Positions 23,505-32,325 are shown, counted from the stretch's first letter. The stretch: DNA of 64,000 nt from Flavobacterium frigoris (GCF_900111075.1 NZ_FOFZ01000001.1:661860-725859), one strand, 5' to 3'. Notes: a model not told the origin generated them from the sequence alone. A program made the numbers and translations.

Positions 23505-24461
23505 ATGAAAGTAACAGAACATATAGCAGCAGCAAAAGGGAAAACATTATTTTCGTTTGAAATTATTCCGCCCCAAAAAGGGAAAAGTATTCAAGAATTA
23601 TATGATAATATTGATCCTTTAATGGATTTTAAACCGCCATTTATAGATGTGACTACTTCTCGTGAGGAGTTTATTTATGTGGATAAAGGAAATGGATTAT
23701 TAGATAAAAAGTTGACAAGAATGCGCCCGGGAACATTGGGGATTTGTGCTTCGATAAAGCACAAATACAATGTGGATACTGTACCACACGTACTTTGTGG
23801 TGGATTCACAAAAGAAGAAACTGAATATTTATTAGTAGATTGTCACTACCTAGGAATTAATAATGTGATGGCTTTGCGTGGTGATGCAATGAAAGACGAA
23901 CAGTCTTTTGTAGCAAAAGCAGGCGGGAATAATTATGCTGTAGACTTGGTACAGCAAATTAATTTATTAAACGAAGGGAAATATTTGCATGATGTGATGC
24001 ATGTCGATAATAAAGCTGATTTTTGTATTGGTGTGGCGGGTTATCCTGAGAAACATTTAGAATCACCATCGTTGATTTCCGACTTAAAAAGGTTGAAAGA
24101 AAAAGTGGATGCAGGTGCTGATTACGTGGTAACACAGATGTTTTTTGACAATGTTAAATACTTTGAGTTCGTTGCTAAAGCACGTGAAATGGGAATCACC
24201 GTTCCTATTATTCCAGGCATTAAACCACTTGCGGTACAAAGGCATTTGCAAATTTTACCACAAATCTTCCGTATTGATTTGCCCGAAGATTTGATTGATG
24301 CTGTAGATAAATGCAAAACGAATACTGATGTAAAACAAGTAGGAATCGAATGGGCAATTCAACAATCACTAGAGCTTAAAGCGGCAGGTGTTCCTGTGCT
24401 GCATTATTATTCGATGGGAAAATCAGAGAATATTAGACAAATCGCTAGCAAGATTTTTTAG
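23505..24461 (+). CDS. metF: 5,10-methylenetetrahydrofolate reductase
   Basis: A 318-residue FAD barrel enzyme making methyl-THF, the methyl donor for MetH. It has the N-terminal FSFEIIPPQKGKS, VDVTTSREE-like text (IDVTTSREEF), GDADYVVTQMFFDN-like (AGADYVVTQMFFDN) and IPGIKPL. Length is typical of bacterial MetF. It follows metH on the same strand by ~80 bases, so it shares the methionine transcription unit or lies just after it. Confidence 0.93.
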   Translation: MKVTEHIAAAKGKTLFSFEIIPPQKGKSIQELYDNIDPLMDFKPPFIDVTTSREEFIYVDKGNGLLDKKLTRMRPGTLGICASIKHKYNVDTVPHVLCGGFTKEETEYLLVDCHYLGINNVMALRGDAMKDEQSFVAKAGGNNYAVDLVQQINLLNEGKYLHDVMHVDNKADFCIGVAGYPEKHLESPSLISDLKRLKEKVDAGADYVVTQMFFDNVKYFEFVAKAREMGITVPIIPGIKPLAVQRHLQILPQIFRIDLPEDLIDAVDKCKTNTDVKQVGIEWAIQQSLELKAAGVPVLHYYSMGKSENIRQIASKIF

Positions 24462-24469
24462 GAGCTTTT

Positions 24470-24541
24470 TCCAGCTGTGCGCTATATCTTTTTTGTCCCG
24501 TAAAAACGGGTCAAAAAAGGATGCCGCTTCCATCTGGGCTA
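24470..24541 (+). repeat. Dispersed hairpin repeat, copy 3
   Basis: GCTGTGCGCTATATC, hairpin CTTTTTTGTCCCG/CGGGTCAAAAAAG, then GATGCCGCTTCCATCTGGGC. It starts 9 bases after the metF stop, where the hairpin could serve as a transcript end. Confidence 0.65.
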
Positions 24542-24709
24542 GGCGATTTAATATAATTATAATGGTTCATCGTAAAACAAGTTCTTTATATAAAATTGTA
24601 TTTTTTATTTAGGTTTATTTGTTCGTTAATCCTATATCATTAGTGATGTGTTTTTTGAGGGCTCGTATTAAAATCTTATATTTGAATTTATTAATGAAAC
24701 AATCTCAAT

Positions 24710-25357
24710 ATGAAATATTTTTATGGTGCTTTTTTACTAGTCGCTATAACGGCAACTTCTTGTAAAAAGGAGGATACGGCACAACAAAAAGGTGACCCAA
24801 GGTTAGTAGTGCCTTTTACTCAGCAAACAAATTCAGGTATTGAGAGCCAATCAACACCTATTGCAACATCACAAAATCATAATTTATTTCATGAGAATAA
24901 TACCGGAACAACACCATCGGTTGCCGCAGGTATTAATCCGGCTCATGGGCAACCCAATCATAGGTGCGACATAGCTGTGGGTGCGCCATTGAACACTCCT
25001 GCAAATGGTAGTGCTCAAGCGTCAACCACAAATAGTCAATCTCCGCAAGTGGTACCAACTACACAAACTAATGTTGTAAAAACAACAACTGCCAAAGGAA
25101 TGAATCCTCCTCATGGCGAGAAAAATCACCGTTGTGACATTGCTGTAGGAGCGCCTTTAAATGCAAAGGTCGCTTCAACAAATAGCAGTACGAGTTCAGG
25201 TCAATACTCTGAGCAAATTAATGTGCCCCAAGCTTTGCCAGCATTATTATCGACTAATTCTGCAAATGACGAAACCCCTGAAGGAATGAATCCAGCCCAC
25301 GGAAAAGCAGGACATCGTTGTGATATTGCAGTAGGGGCAGCTTTGCCAAAATCATAG
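24710..25357 (+). CDS. Lipoprotein with three NPxHGxxxHRCDIAVGA repeats (function unknown)
   Basis: A 215-residue secreted protein with signal peptide and lipobox ATSC (lipid on C18). Three copies of a ~21-residue motif, NPxHGxxxHRCDIAVGAxL, lie at about residues 76-95, 132-151 and 194-212, joined by Thr/Ser/Gln/Pro-rich linkers. Each copy has two His and one Cys in H-x4-H-R-C; apart from C18 these are the only cysteines. I recognise no described function. The repeats look like ligand- or metal-binding loops on a flexible string, but this is inference. It is a single gene, not part of the metF unit. Confidence 0.75.
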   Translation: MKYFYGAFLLVAITATSCKKEDTAQQKGDPRLVVPFTQQTNSGIESQSTPIATSQNHNLFHENNTGTTPSVAAGINPAHGQPNHRCDIAVGAPLNTPANGSAQASTTNSQSPQVVPTTQTNVVKTTTAKGMNPPHGEKNHRCDIAVGAPLNAKVASTNSSTSSGQYSEQINVPQALPALLSTNSANDETPEGMNPAHGKAGHRCDIAVGAALPKS

Positions 25358-25376
25358 CTGAATTTTAACACCATTC

Positions 25377-25413
25377 AAAAAAGCTCGTTTAATTTAATTA
25401 AACGAGCTTTTTT
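25377..25413. terminator. Bidirectional terminator before gldA
   Basis: AAAAAAGCTCGTTTAATT and its complement form a strong stem with A and T tracts on both sides, between convergent genes. Confidence 0.85.
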
Positions 25414-25444
25414 GGTGGGAAGTAAGCGAAGAAAGAGGTGTTCT

Positions 25445-26341
25445 CTACTTTGTAATTTCTCTAAAAACAGCTTCCAAATTTTTATTTTTTTGATTCAATT
25501 GCAGCGTTTTTAAACCATTTGCTGTAGCAAAATCAAAAACGGCAGGACGCATGTCTTTGTCTGACAGGAAAGTCAGTTCCCAAATCATGTCATGTGTATT
25601 TTTATAGGAAGTAATGTTTTCTATTTTGGCAATCGCCTGTTCTTCTATTTTAAAATCAAACTCCACTTCGATAACTTGTTCTTTATCAGCAGAAATTAAA
25701 TGATCCAGTTTTTTATCGGCTACAATTTTCCCGTTATTGATGATGATGACACGGTCGCAAATTGCTTCCACTTCCTGCATGATGTGTGTGGATAGAAAAA
25801 CAGTTTTATCTTTTCCTGCATTTTTGATAACGTTACGTATTTCGATCAATTGATTCGGATCTAAACCAGTGGTTGGTTCGTCGAGAATCAAAACATCAGG
25901 ATTGTGTAGTAAAGCGTTGGCAAGTCCTACACGTTGACGGTACCCTTTAGACAGTTGACCTATTTTTTTATGACTTTCGGTAGTTAAGCCAGTCATTTGT
26001 AATACTTCTTCGATGCGTGATTTACTAACTTTATAGATATCGGCATTAAAAGCTAAATATTCCCGTACATACAAATCCAAATATAACGGATTATGTTCCG
26101 GCAAATAACCGATAGAAAGTTGTACAGCTTTTTGATCAGAGGTTACATCATGTCCGTTCACCAAGGCAGTACCCTCATCGGCAGCAATATAAGTAGTCAG
26201 TATTTTCATTAAAGTAGATTTTCCTGCTCCATTCGGACCCAGAAAACCAACGATTTCTCCTTTTTTAACAGAAAATGAAATGTTGTCTAATGCCTTTTGG
26301 GCACCATAACTTTTAGATATATTATTTACTTCTATTGACAT
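25445..26341 (-). CDS. gldA: Gliding motility ABC transporter ATP-binding protein
   Basis: A 298-residue ABC ATPase: Walker A GPNGAGKST (residues 35-43), Q-loop region, signature LSKGYRQRVGLANALL, Walker B DVLILDEPT and the H-loop LSTHIM. The N-terminus MSIEVNNISKSYGAQKALDN and the C-terminal ~80-residue extension match GldA of gliding Bacteroidota, which works with GldF and GldG. Those partners are not in the window. It stands alone on the minus strand. Confidence 0.85.
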   Translation of the reverse strand: MSIEVNNISKSYGAQKALDNISFSVKKGEIVGFLGPNGAGKSTLMKILTTYIAADEGTALVNGHDVTSDQKAVQLSIGYLPEHNPLYLDLYVREYLAFNADIYKVSKSRIEEVLQMTGLTTESHKKIGQLSKGYRQRVGLANALLHNPDVLILDEPTTGLDPNQLIEIRNVIKNAGKDKTVFLSTHIMQEVEAICDRVIIINNGKIVADKKLDHLISADKEQVIEVEFDFKIEEQAIAKIENITSYKNTHDMIWELTFLSDKDMRPAVFDFATANGLKTLQLNQKNKNLEAVFREITK

Positions 26342-26430
26342 GACTTAGTATTTGTTGCAAAAGTAAACAGAAAAAGGATTGATTTGTTGTTTTTTGAATA
26401 CATTTGATAATGAATTTACTATTATTTGTT

Positions 26431-26518
26431 GTCCCGTTAGGGACGATCTATTGGTAGAATAATTTTTAATCAGGGCAATTTTGTCCCGTAGGGACTTAAC
26501 AAATTATGGCAAATACAT
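26431..26518 (+). repeat. 88-bp direct repeat, left copy (transposase upstream region)
   Basis: It carries palindromes GTCCCGTTAGGGAC and GTCCCGTAGGGAC and runs into codon 5 of the transposase gene. Confidence 0.8.
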
Positions 26519-26967
26519 ATACCCAAATACACATTCATTTTGTTTTTGCAGTAAAATTCAGAAACGGAATTATCGAATCGCAATGGAAAGATTCCTTGTA
26601 TAAATACATAACGGGAATTATACAAAACAATAGCCACAAGCTTTTAAGTATAAATGGCATGCCTGATCATATTCATATTTTGGTCGGTCTTAGACCATCT
26701 CAATCTATTTCGGATTTAATGAAAGATGTTAAGCAAGGATCTTCTTTATGGATTAATGAAAATAAACTTGCGAGATGTCATTTTGAATGGCAAGAGGGGT
26801 TTGGAGCATTTTCGTATAGTAAATCGCAATTGCCAAATGTCATACACTATATTGAAAATCAAGAATTGCATCATAAAATTAAATCTTTTAGAGAAGAGTA
26901 TTTTGATATTCTTGAGAAATTCGAAGTAGACTTTGATGAGAAATTTGTTTTTAAAGAATTGGTTTAA
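26506..26967 (+). CDS. IS200/IS605-like (REP-associated) tyrosine transposase, Y1/HUH
   Basis: A 153-residue single-strand DNA transposase. It has the HUH pair in DHIHILVG (His55 and His57) and the single catalytic tyrosine in GAFSYSKS (Tyr104). The frame is intact and all key residues are present, so it may be active. There is no accompanying tnpB. The GTCCCGTTAGGGAC-type palindromes before and after the gene are the sort of hairpins these enzymes bind, which fits a REP-associated (RAYT-like) rather than a classic IS200 element. Confidence 0.88.
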   Translation: MANTYTQIHIHFVFAVKFRNGIIESQWKDSLYKYITGIIQNNSHKLLSINGMPDHIHILVGLRPSQSISDLMKDVKQGSSLWINENKLARCHFEWQEGFGAFSYSKSQLPNVIHYIENQELHHKIKSFREEYFDILEKFEVDFDEKFVFKELV

Positions 26968-27041
26968 ATTGGGATAGTCCCTAACGGGACAAAAAAGCGA
27001 GAATTTATTTTGTTTCTACCGATAGAAAGTTCCTAACGGAA

Positions 27042-27446
27042 CAATTTAAGATTGAGAATTATTGATGATGAATAGTTCTGTTTAGTGTCCTGTTGGGGAC
27101 TTTCTATTGGTAGAACTAACGGAAGAATTTAAGGTTGAAAATTATTGATGATTTAGAGTTCTGTTTAATGTCACGTTAGTGACTTTCTATTGGTAGAACT
27201 AACGGAGGAATTTAAGGTTGAAAATTATTGATGATTTAGAGTTCTGTTTAGTGTCCCGTTAGTGTCTTTCTATTGGTAGAACTAACGGAGGAATTTAAGG
27301 TTGAAAGTTATTGATGAAGAAGAGTTTTGTTCAGTGTCCTGTTAGTGACTTTCTATTGGTAGAACTAACGGAGGAATTTAAGGTTGAGAATTATTGATGA
27401 TTTAGAGTTCTGTTTAGTGTCCCGTTAGGGACTATCTATTGGTAGA
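27042..27446 (+). repeat. Five tandem 83-bp units (REP-like array)
   Basis: Units begin at 27042, 27125, 27208, 27291 and 27374, a constant 83-base step. Each holds AATTTAAGGTTGA, ATTATTGATGA, TTCTGTTTAGTGTCCCGTTA and TCTATTGGTAGAACTAACGG. The GTCCCGTTAGGGAC palindrome is perfect only in the last unit and partly decayed in the others. There are no unique spacers, so this is not a CRISPR array. Confidence 0.85.
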
Positions 27447-27506
27447 ATAATTTTTAATCAAGACAATTTTGTCCCGTAGGGACTTAACAAATTATGGCAA
27501 ATACAT
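27419..27506 (+). repeat. 88-bp direct repeat, right copy (truncated transposase start)
   Basis: It equals 26431-26518 except for three bases, and ends with ATGGCAAATACAT, after which homology to the transposase gene stops. Confidence 0.8.
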
Positions 27507-27680
27507 GTTCTTATTGGTAATGTATTTTATTTCTACTGATCGAAAGTGCTAAAGTAACAAGGTTAGTATTTGAAATAAATATTTATATCGTGAATCGTGA
27601 TTAAAAGAATAAGATAACAAACAGTATCGTTTTCCCAATTAGATTAATATATTTATAAAAATTTAAAAACAGTATAGTAT

Positions 27681-28934
27681 ATGAGCAAAGTAACTAGTGA
27701 TTCGAGTAGTTTATTTAAAACTTATAGTAGTATCATATGGCTCCTTTGCGGGATTACAGCAGGGAGTATACTGGGCTTGGTTTTTGGTAAAGATGTAGAA
27801 ATTATAAAGCCATTAGGAGATATATTTTTGAATTTATTGTTTACTGCAATTATTCCTTTAATTTTTTTTACGATTGCGTCCTCCATCGCTAGTCTTGAGA
27901 AATCAGAAAAATTAGGAAAGCTCTTTGTAATTGTAATTGGAGTATTTTTAAGTACAGTTGTTATTTCGGCAATTTTAATGATGATTGGCGTATTACTTTT
28001 TCCTATTCATCAGGATATTATTATTTCTAAAATTCCATTAGAAAGTATGCAAAGTGCGAGCGGAGGCTCTCAAATTACGCAATTGCTTACCGCCAATGAT
28101 TTTTATGAATTACTTTCTCGAAAAAGCATGTTGGCATTAATCATCTTTTCTTTTTTAATTGGATTTGCTAGTTTGCGTTCAGGAGAAAAAGGAGCCAGCT
28201 TTAGAAGTTTTTTGAGCTCAGGGGATGAGGTGATGAAACAATTGCTACATCTGATAATGAAAACGGCTCCAGTGGGATTAGGTGCTTATTTCGCATATCA
28301 AGTAGGGATTTTTGGACCTCAATTGTTTGGTGCATATGCTAAGCCATTGGGTCTTTATTATGCAGTTTGTGCTTTTTACTTTGTAGTTTTCTTTAGTCTT
28401 TACGCGTTTATCGCAGGAGGGACAAATGGACTGAAAGTGTTTTGGAGTAATAATATTACACCTTCTTTAACCGCTTTAGGAACTTGTAGCAGTATTGCTA
28501 CAATACCTGCCAATCTGGAAGCAACAGAGAAAATGCACATACCAACACATATTAGGAATATCGCTGTTCCACTAGGTGCTCCTTTACACAAAGACGGTTC
28601 CAGTATGTCATCAATTATAAAGATTGCCGTTATTTTTGCCATGTTTGGAAAGGATTTTACCGACCTACATAATTTACTGATTGCCTTGGGTATTACAATA
28701 ATTGTTTCTGTGGTTGAGGGCGGGATCCCAAACGGCGGCTATATAGGAGAAATTCTTGCTATTACTATTTATGGTTTTCCAATGGAGCAGGCTTTACCGG
28801 CAGCCATGATTGTAGGAACATTAGTAGATCCGATGGCGACGCTATTGAATGCTAATGGCGACGTAGTTTCGGCGATGTTAATCACCCGAATTGCAGAAGG
28901 AAAAAAATGGCTTTCGAATACCTTGACTGCATAA
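27681..28934 (+). CDS. Dicarboxylate/amino acid:cation symporter (DAACS family)
   Basis: A 417-residue membrane transporter of the glutamate/dicarboxylate symporter family, with about eight hydrophobic helices plus re-entrant loops. The serine-rich loop is seen in LTALGTCSSIATIPANLE, and the C-terminal substrate region in VEGGIPNGGYIGEI and ATLLNANGDVVSAMLITR. It takes up C4-dicarboxylates or amino acids with Na+ or H+. No neighbour indicates the substrate. Confidence 0.88.
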   Translation: MSKVTSDSSSLFKTYSSIIWLLCGITAGSILGLVFGKDVEIIKPLGDIFLNLLFTAIIPLIFFTIASSIASLEKSEKLGKLFVIVIGVFLSTVVISAILMMIGVLLFPIHQDIIISKIPLESMQSASGGSQITQLLTANDFYELLSRKSMLALIIFSFLIGFASLRSGEKGASFRSFLSSGDEVMKQLLHLIMKTAPVGLGAYFAYQVGIFGPQLFGAYAKPLGLYYAVCAFYFVVFFSLYAFIAGGTNGLKVFWSNNITPSLTALGTCSSIATIPANLEATEKMHIPTHIRNIAVPLGAPLHKDGSSMSSIIKIAVIFAMFGKDFTDLHNLLIALGITIIVSVVEGGIPNGGYIGEILAITIYGFPMEQALPAAMIVGTLVDPMATLLNANGDVVSAMLITRIAEGKKWLSNTLTA

Positions 28935-29167
28935 TCAGTTTTTGTGAATTTATTTCAAACAAAAGCGGCTGTTTTTGTTACGGAACGTGTTTATAAGCAG
29001 TTGCTTAAATATTGTTTTACACTAGGTTTATTGACTATTGTGTAATTAAAAAGTAGTTTTAGAGAGAATTCCTTTTTTGTTTGGTGAAAAATGATTTTTT
29101 TTTTGGTGGGCCCGAAATAATTGATACATTCGCATAGAATTAATACACACACAACACAAAGCATACC

Positions 29168-29248
29168 ATGTTAAACAACCGATTTTATTTTAGCAATACT
29201 TATTATTTCTTCTGGAAAGAGGTTAGGGATTGTCGTATGGTTATTTAA
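29168..29248 (+). CDS. Phe/Tyr leader peptide of the aromatic amino acid operon (26 aa)
   Basis: ATG at 29168, stop TAA at 29246-29248. The centre reads FYFSNTYYFFW: four Phe, three Tyr and one Trp in eleven residues. Such a run just before prephenate dehydratase, in an operon for Phe and Tyr synthesis, is the signature of a ribosome-stalling leader, functionally like enterobacterial pheA leaders but different in sequence. Translation has not been shown. Confidence 0.78.
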   Translation: MLNNRFYFSNTYYFFWKEVRDCRMVI

Positions 29249-29310
29249 TTAGAAAATTAAATTGATAATTATAAATATACAATCCCGATGAAAATCGGGA
29301 TTTTTTTTTG
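29226..29310 (+). promoter_or_regulatory. pheA operon attenuator
   Basis: The terminator is AATCCCGAT (29281-29289)/ATCGGGATT (29294-29302), then a T run. Its 5' arm can instead pair with upstream GGGATTGT (29226-29233) through ACAATCCC (29279-29286), a perfect 8 bp enclosing the hairpin TTTAATT/AATTAAA. A ribosome stalled on the Tyr/Phe codons (29201-29212) would leave 29226-29233 free and prevent termination. One at the stop codon would mask most of it. The gene starts 17 bases after the T run. Confidence 0.72.
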
Positions 29311-29326
29311 CTTAAAAGTTTGTTAT

Positions 29327-30154
29327 ATGAATGCGAAAATTGCAATACAGGGTATAAAAGGTTCTTTTCATCATCAGGTGGCACAGGAATATTACGAGAA
29401 TAGTGTAGTAGTAGATGAGTGTTTGTCTTTTGAAGAATTGGTAGACAGCTTGCTATCAGGTAGGTCTGATCAAGCGGTTATGGCAATAGAAAATTCAATT
29501 GCGGGGCCTATTATTCCAAATTATGCATTAATAGATAAACACAATCTACATATTATAGGGGAGCATTATCTTAGGATTCATCAAAATTTAATGGCGCTTC
29601 AAGGGCAAAAAATAGAAGATATTGTGGAGGTGCATTCACATCCGATGGCTTTACTGCAATGTATGGATTTCCTTAAAAAATATCCAAACATAAAATTAGT
29701 TGAGGATAAGGATACTGCCGAAACAGCACGCAGAATTCAGGATAAACAATTAAAAGGGATAGCGGCAATTGCCAGTGTAGCAGCTTCTGAAATGTATGAT
29801 TTGGAAATTTTAGCTCCAGAAATTCAGACGATAAAAAATAACATGACGCGTTTTGTTATTATTAAAAAAGAAAATTCATTTCTGGCTGAAGAGGATATCA
29901 ACAGAGCTTCTTTGAAATTTGAATTGGATCATAAACGAGGTAGTCTGGCAGCAGTGTTAAATGTCATGAGTGACTGCAAGATGAATTTAACTAAGATTCA
30001 ATCCTTGCCAAAAATTGAAACGCCTTGGAAATATTCTTTTTTTGTGGATGTTACATTCGAAAAGTATGCTGATTACACTAAAGCAAAATCGCTATTAGAA
30101 ATTATGGCGGAATACTTTAAAGTGTTAGGGGAGTATAAAAATACAAAACCATAA
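29327..30154 (+). CDS. pheA: Prephenate dehydratase
   Basis: A 275-residue enzyme turning prephenate into phenylpyruvate. It has IAIQGIKGSFHHQVA at the N-terminus, AIENSIAGPIIPNY, the threonine-containing IKNNMTRFVIIKKE near residue 175, and a C-terminal ACT domain (SLAAVLNVMSDCKMNLTKIQSLP) for Phe binding. There is no fused chorismate mutase; that activity is on the DAHP synthase at 32326. ATG 29327 is chosen because the frame upstream runs into the attenuator terminator. First gene of a four-gene aromatic operon. Confidence 0.92.
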   Translation: MNAKIAIQGIKGSFHHQVAQEYYENSVVVDECLSFEELVDSLLSGRSDQAVMAIENSIAGPIIPNYALIDKHNLHIIGEHYLRIHQNLMALQGQKIEDIVEVHSHPMALLQCMDFLKKYPNIKLVEDKDTAETARRIQDKQLKGIAAIASVAASEMYDLEILAPEIQTIKNNMTRFVIIKKENSFLAEEDINRASLKFELDHKRGSLAAVLNVMSDCKMNLTKIQSLPKIETPWKYSFFVDVTFEKYADYTKAKSLLEIMAEYFKVLGEYKNTKP

Positions 30155-30241
30155 ATTCTTAAGGAATAAAAGGTAAACGATAAGAAAAAGATAAAGTTCC
30201 CATTTTCCAGAAATGGCTTGGGAAAAGAAAATACAAATAAC

Positions 30242-31390
30242 ATGATTCAAGCAGCGAAACGTTTAGATATAATTGAAGAATATTATTTCTCTTCTAAATT
30301 GAGAGAAGTACGACAATTAGCTTCAGAAGGAAAACCGATTATTAATATGGGAATTGGAAGTCCAGATTTACATCCGTCGCAAGCTGTTATTGATGCTGTA
30401 AAATTGGCGATGGACGATGAAAACGCACATCAATACCAGAGTTATCAGGGATTGCCAGAATTGCGAAAAAGCATGGCTGATTTCTATCTTAATAATTATA
30501 ATGTGGCTTTGAATCCGAATACGGAAATTTTGCCTTTGATGGGTTCTAAAGAGGGAATCATGCATATTTCATTGGCTTTTTTAAATGAAGGAGATGAAGT
30601 TTTGATTCCGAATCCGGGATATCCAACGTATACTTCAGTAACAAATTTAGTGGGAGCTGTTCCGGTTTATTATGATTTGAAAGAAAATATAAATTGGGAA
30701 CCAGATTTTGAAGCATTAGAAAAATTAGATTTATCGAAAGTGAAAATTATGTGGATTGGTTATCCTCATATGCCAACAGGTGCTAGAGGAAGTATCGCTT
30801 TGTTTGAAAAGTTAGTGGCTTTCGCCAAAAAACATGAAATATTGTTGATTAATGACAATCCGTATAGTTTTGTTTTGAATGACAAACCGATGAGTTTGTT
30901 GCAAGTGGAAGGAGCTAAAGAGGTGGCGTTAGAACTCAACTCTTTGAGTAAAACCTTTAACATGGCAGGTTGGAGAGTAGGAATGGTTTTAGGAAATGCC
31001 GAAGCTATTGACGCTATTCTGAAAGTGAAAAGCAATATGGACAGCGGTATGTTTTTCGGAATTCAAAAAGGAGCGATTGCTGCGTTGAATAGTGATAAGT
31101 CTTGGTTTGACTCGATGAATGTTATCTATAAGAAACGCCGCATTTTGACAGAGCAGTTAGCGGAGAAATTAGGATGTAAAGTATACAAAGAAGGAGTTGG
31201 CTTATTTGTTTGGGCTAAATTACCGGAAGGAATAGCATCGGCAGAAAAGTTTATTGATCAGATTTTACACGAGAAATATATTTTTATTACACCGGGAACT
31301 ATTTTTGGAAGCAATGGAGAAGGATACATTCGATTTGCATTATGTGTGAAAGAAGAAAAAGTACAGGAAGCAATTGATAGATTTAACTAA
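30242..31390 (+). CDS. Class I/II PLP aminotransferase, probably aromatic
   Basis: A 382-residue fold-type-I aminotransferase with the PLP lysine in NSLSKTFNMAGWRVGM and the sequence NDNPYSF before it. Placed between pheA and tyrA, it most likely transaminates phenylpyruvate and hydroxyphenylpyruvate to Phe and Tyr; a prephenate aminotransferase role is possible but less likely next to these enzymes. The start is ATG 30242 (MIQAAKRLD), with a TTG 24 bases upstream in frame. It abuts tyrA with no gap. Confidence 0.85.
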   Translation: MIQAAKRLDIIEEYYFSSKLREVRQLASEGKPIINMGIGSPDLHPSQAVIDAVKLAMDDENAHQYQSYQGLPELRKSMADFYLNNYNVALNPNTEILPLMGSKEGIMHISLAFLNEGDEVLIPNPGYPTYTSVTNLVGAVPVYYDLKENINWEPDFEALEKLDLSKVKIMWIGYPHMPTGARGSIALFEKLVAFAKKHEILLINDNPYSFVLNDKPMSLLQVEGAKEVALELNSLSKTFNMAGWRVGMVLGNAEAIDAILKVKSNMDSGMFFGIQKGAIAALNSDKSWFDSMNVIYKKRRILTEQLAEKLGCKVYKEGVGLFVWAKLPEGIASAEKFIDQILHEKYIFITPGTIFGSNGEGYIRFALCVKEEKVQEAIDRFN

Positions 31391-32248
31391 ATGAAAATTT
31401 ACATAATAGGAATTGGATTAATAGGCGGTTCGATGGCATTAGACATTAAAACGTTATACCCAGATGCTACCGTTTACGGAATTGATAGTAATGAAACGCA
31501 TTTACAGGAAGCACTAGATTTGGGAGTTGTAGATGCAGGGGCGCAAATAGATAATCTGTCCGATGCAGATTTTGTAATTCTATCGGTTCCGGTAGATGTT
31601 GCATTGACTTTACTACCAAAAGTTTTGGATGCGATTGGTGATAATAGCATTGTTTTTGAGGTAGGTTCGACAAAAGCGCCTATTTGTGAAGCGGTAACAA
31701 ATCATCCGAAAAGGAGAAATTTCATCGCGACACATCCTATTGCAGGAACCGAGTTTTCAGGACCGTCGGCAGCAATAAAAGGATTGTTTGAAGGAAAAAC
31801 CAATATCATCTGTGAAGTAGAGCGTACCGCTTTTAAATTACAGGAAAAGGCATTGGAACTTTTTAAAGCGATCGGGATGAGAATACGTTATATGGATCCA
31901 AAAGCGCACGACAAACATATTGCTTATGTCTCTCATTTATCTCACATTAGTGCTTTTATGTTGGGTAAAACAGTTATAAATAAAGAAAAACACGAACAAG
32001 ATATATTTGATATGGCAGGATCAGGATTTGAAAGTACCGTTCGTTTAGCCAAAAGTTCACCAGCGATGTGGACGCCCATTTTTAAACAAAATAAAGTGCA
32101 GGTGATAGAAACTTTGGAAGAGTATATTTCAAATCTTACCCAGTTTAAAGATTTGCTGATAAAAGAAGATTATAATGCCATTTTTGAAGAAATGGAAAGC
32201 GTGAACAGAATAAAAGAAATTTTGAATGGTATGAATGTCAAAAAGTAA
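31391..32248 (+). CDS. tyrA: Prephenate dehydrogenase
   Basis: A 285-residue NAD(P) enzyme converting prephenate to 4-hydroxyphenylpyruvate. It has the nucleotide motif IYIIGIGLIGGSMALDI at the N-terminus, ATHPIAGTEFSGP and HDKHIAYVSHLSHISAF. There is no chorismate mutase or ACT domain. Its ATG directly follows the aminotransferase stop, so the two are surely co-transcribed. Confidence 0.92.
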   Translation: MKIYIIGIGLIGGSMALDIKTLYPDATVYGIDSNETHLQEALDLGVVDAGAQIDNLSDADFVILSVPVDVALTLLPKVLDAIGDNSIVFEVGSTKAPICEAVTNHPKRRNFIATHPIAGTEFSGPSAAIKGLFEGKTNIICEVERTAFKLQEKALELFKAIGMRIRYMDPKAHDKHIAYVSHLSHISAFMLGKTVINKEKHEQDIFDMAGSGFESTVRLAKSSPAMWTPIFKQNKVQVIETLEEYISNLTQFKDLLIKEDYNAIFEEMESVNRIKEILNGMNVKK

Positions 32249-32325
32249 TGACTATTCAGACCAAATTTAAAGTTCAGAAAAGAAGAACAACACAAAAAAA
32301 ATAATAAAAAAAATAATTAGAAAAG

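Larger units (their letters stand above)
26431..27506 (+). mobile_element. HUH transposase unit with flanking 88-bp direct repeats and a REP-like array
   Basis: An 88-base segment at 26431-26518 recurs at 27419-27506 with three differences by eye. Both contain GTCCCGTTAGGGAC, TCTATTGGTAGAATAATTTT and TTTGTCCCGTAGGGAC, and end with the first 13 bases of the transposase gene. Between them lie the full gene (26506-26967) and five 83-base tandem units (27042-27446). The second copy of the gene start is cut off after ATGGCAAATACAT. This suggests tandem duplication or nested insertion of an REP-associated transposase element. Confidence 0.7.

Noticed and set aside
24388..24612. Open frame of 74 codons overlapping the metF end
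   Set aside because: Its second half is the dispersed hairpin repeat and its first half is out of frame within metF.
27042..27446. Possible CRISPR array (regular 83-base period)
   Set aside because: The units are contiguous and similar along their whole length, with no unique spacers, and a transposase with matching palindromes is adjacent.
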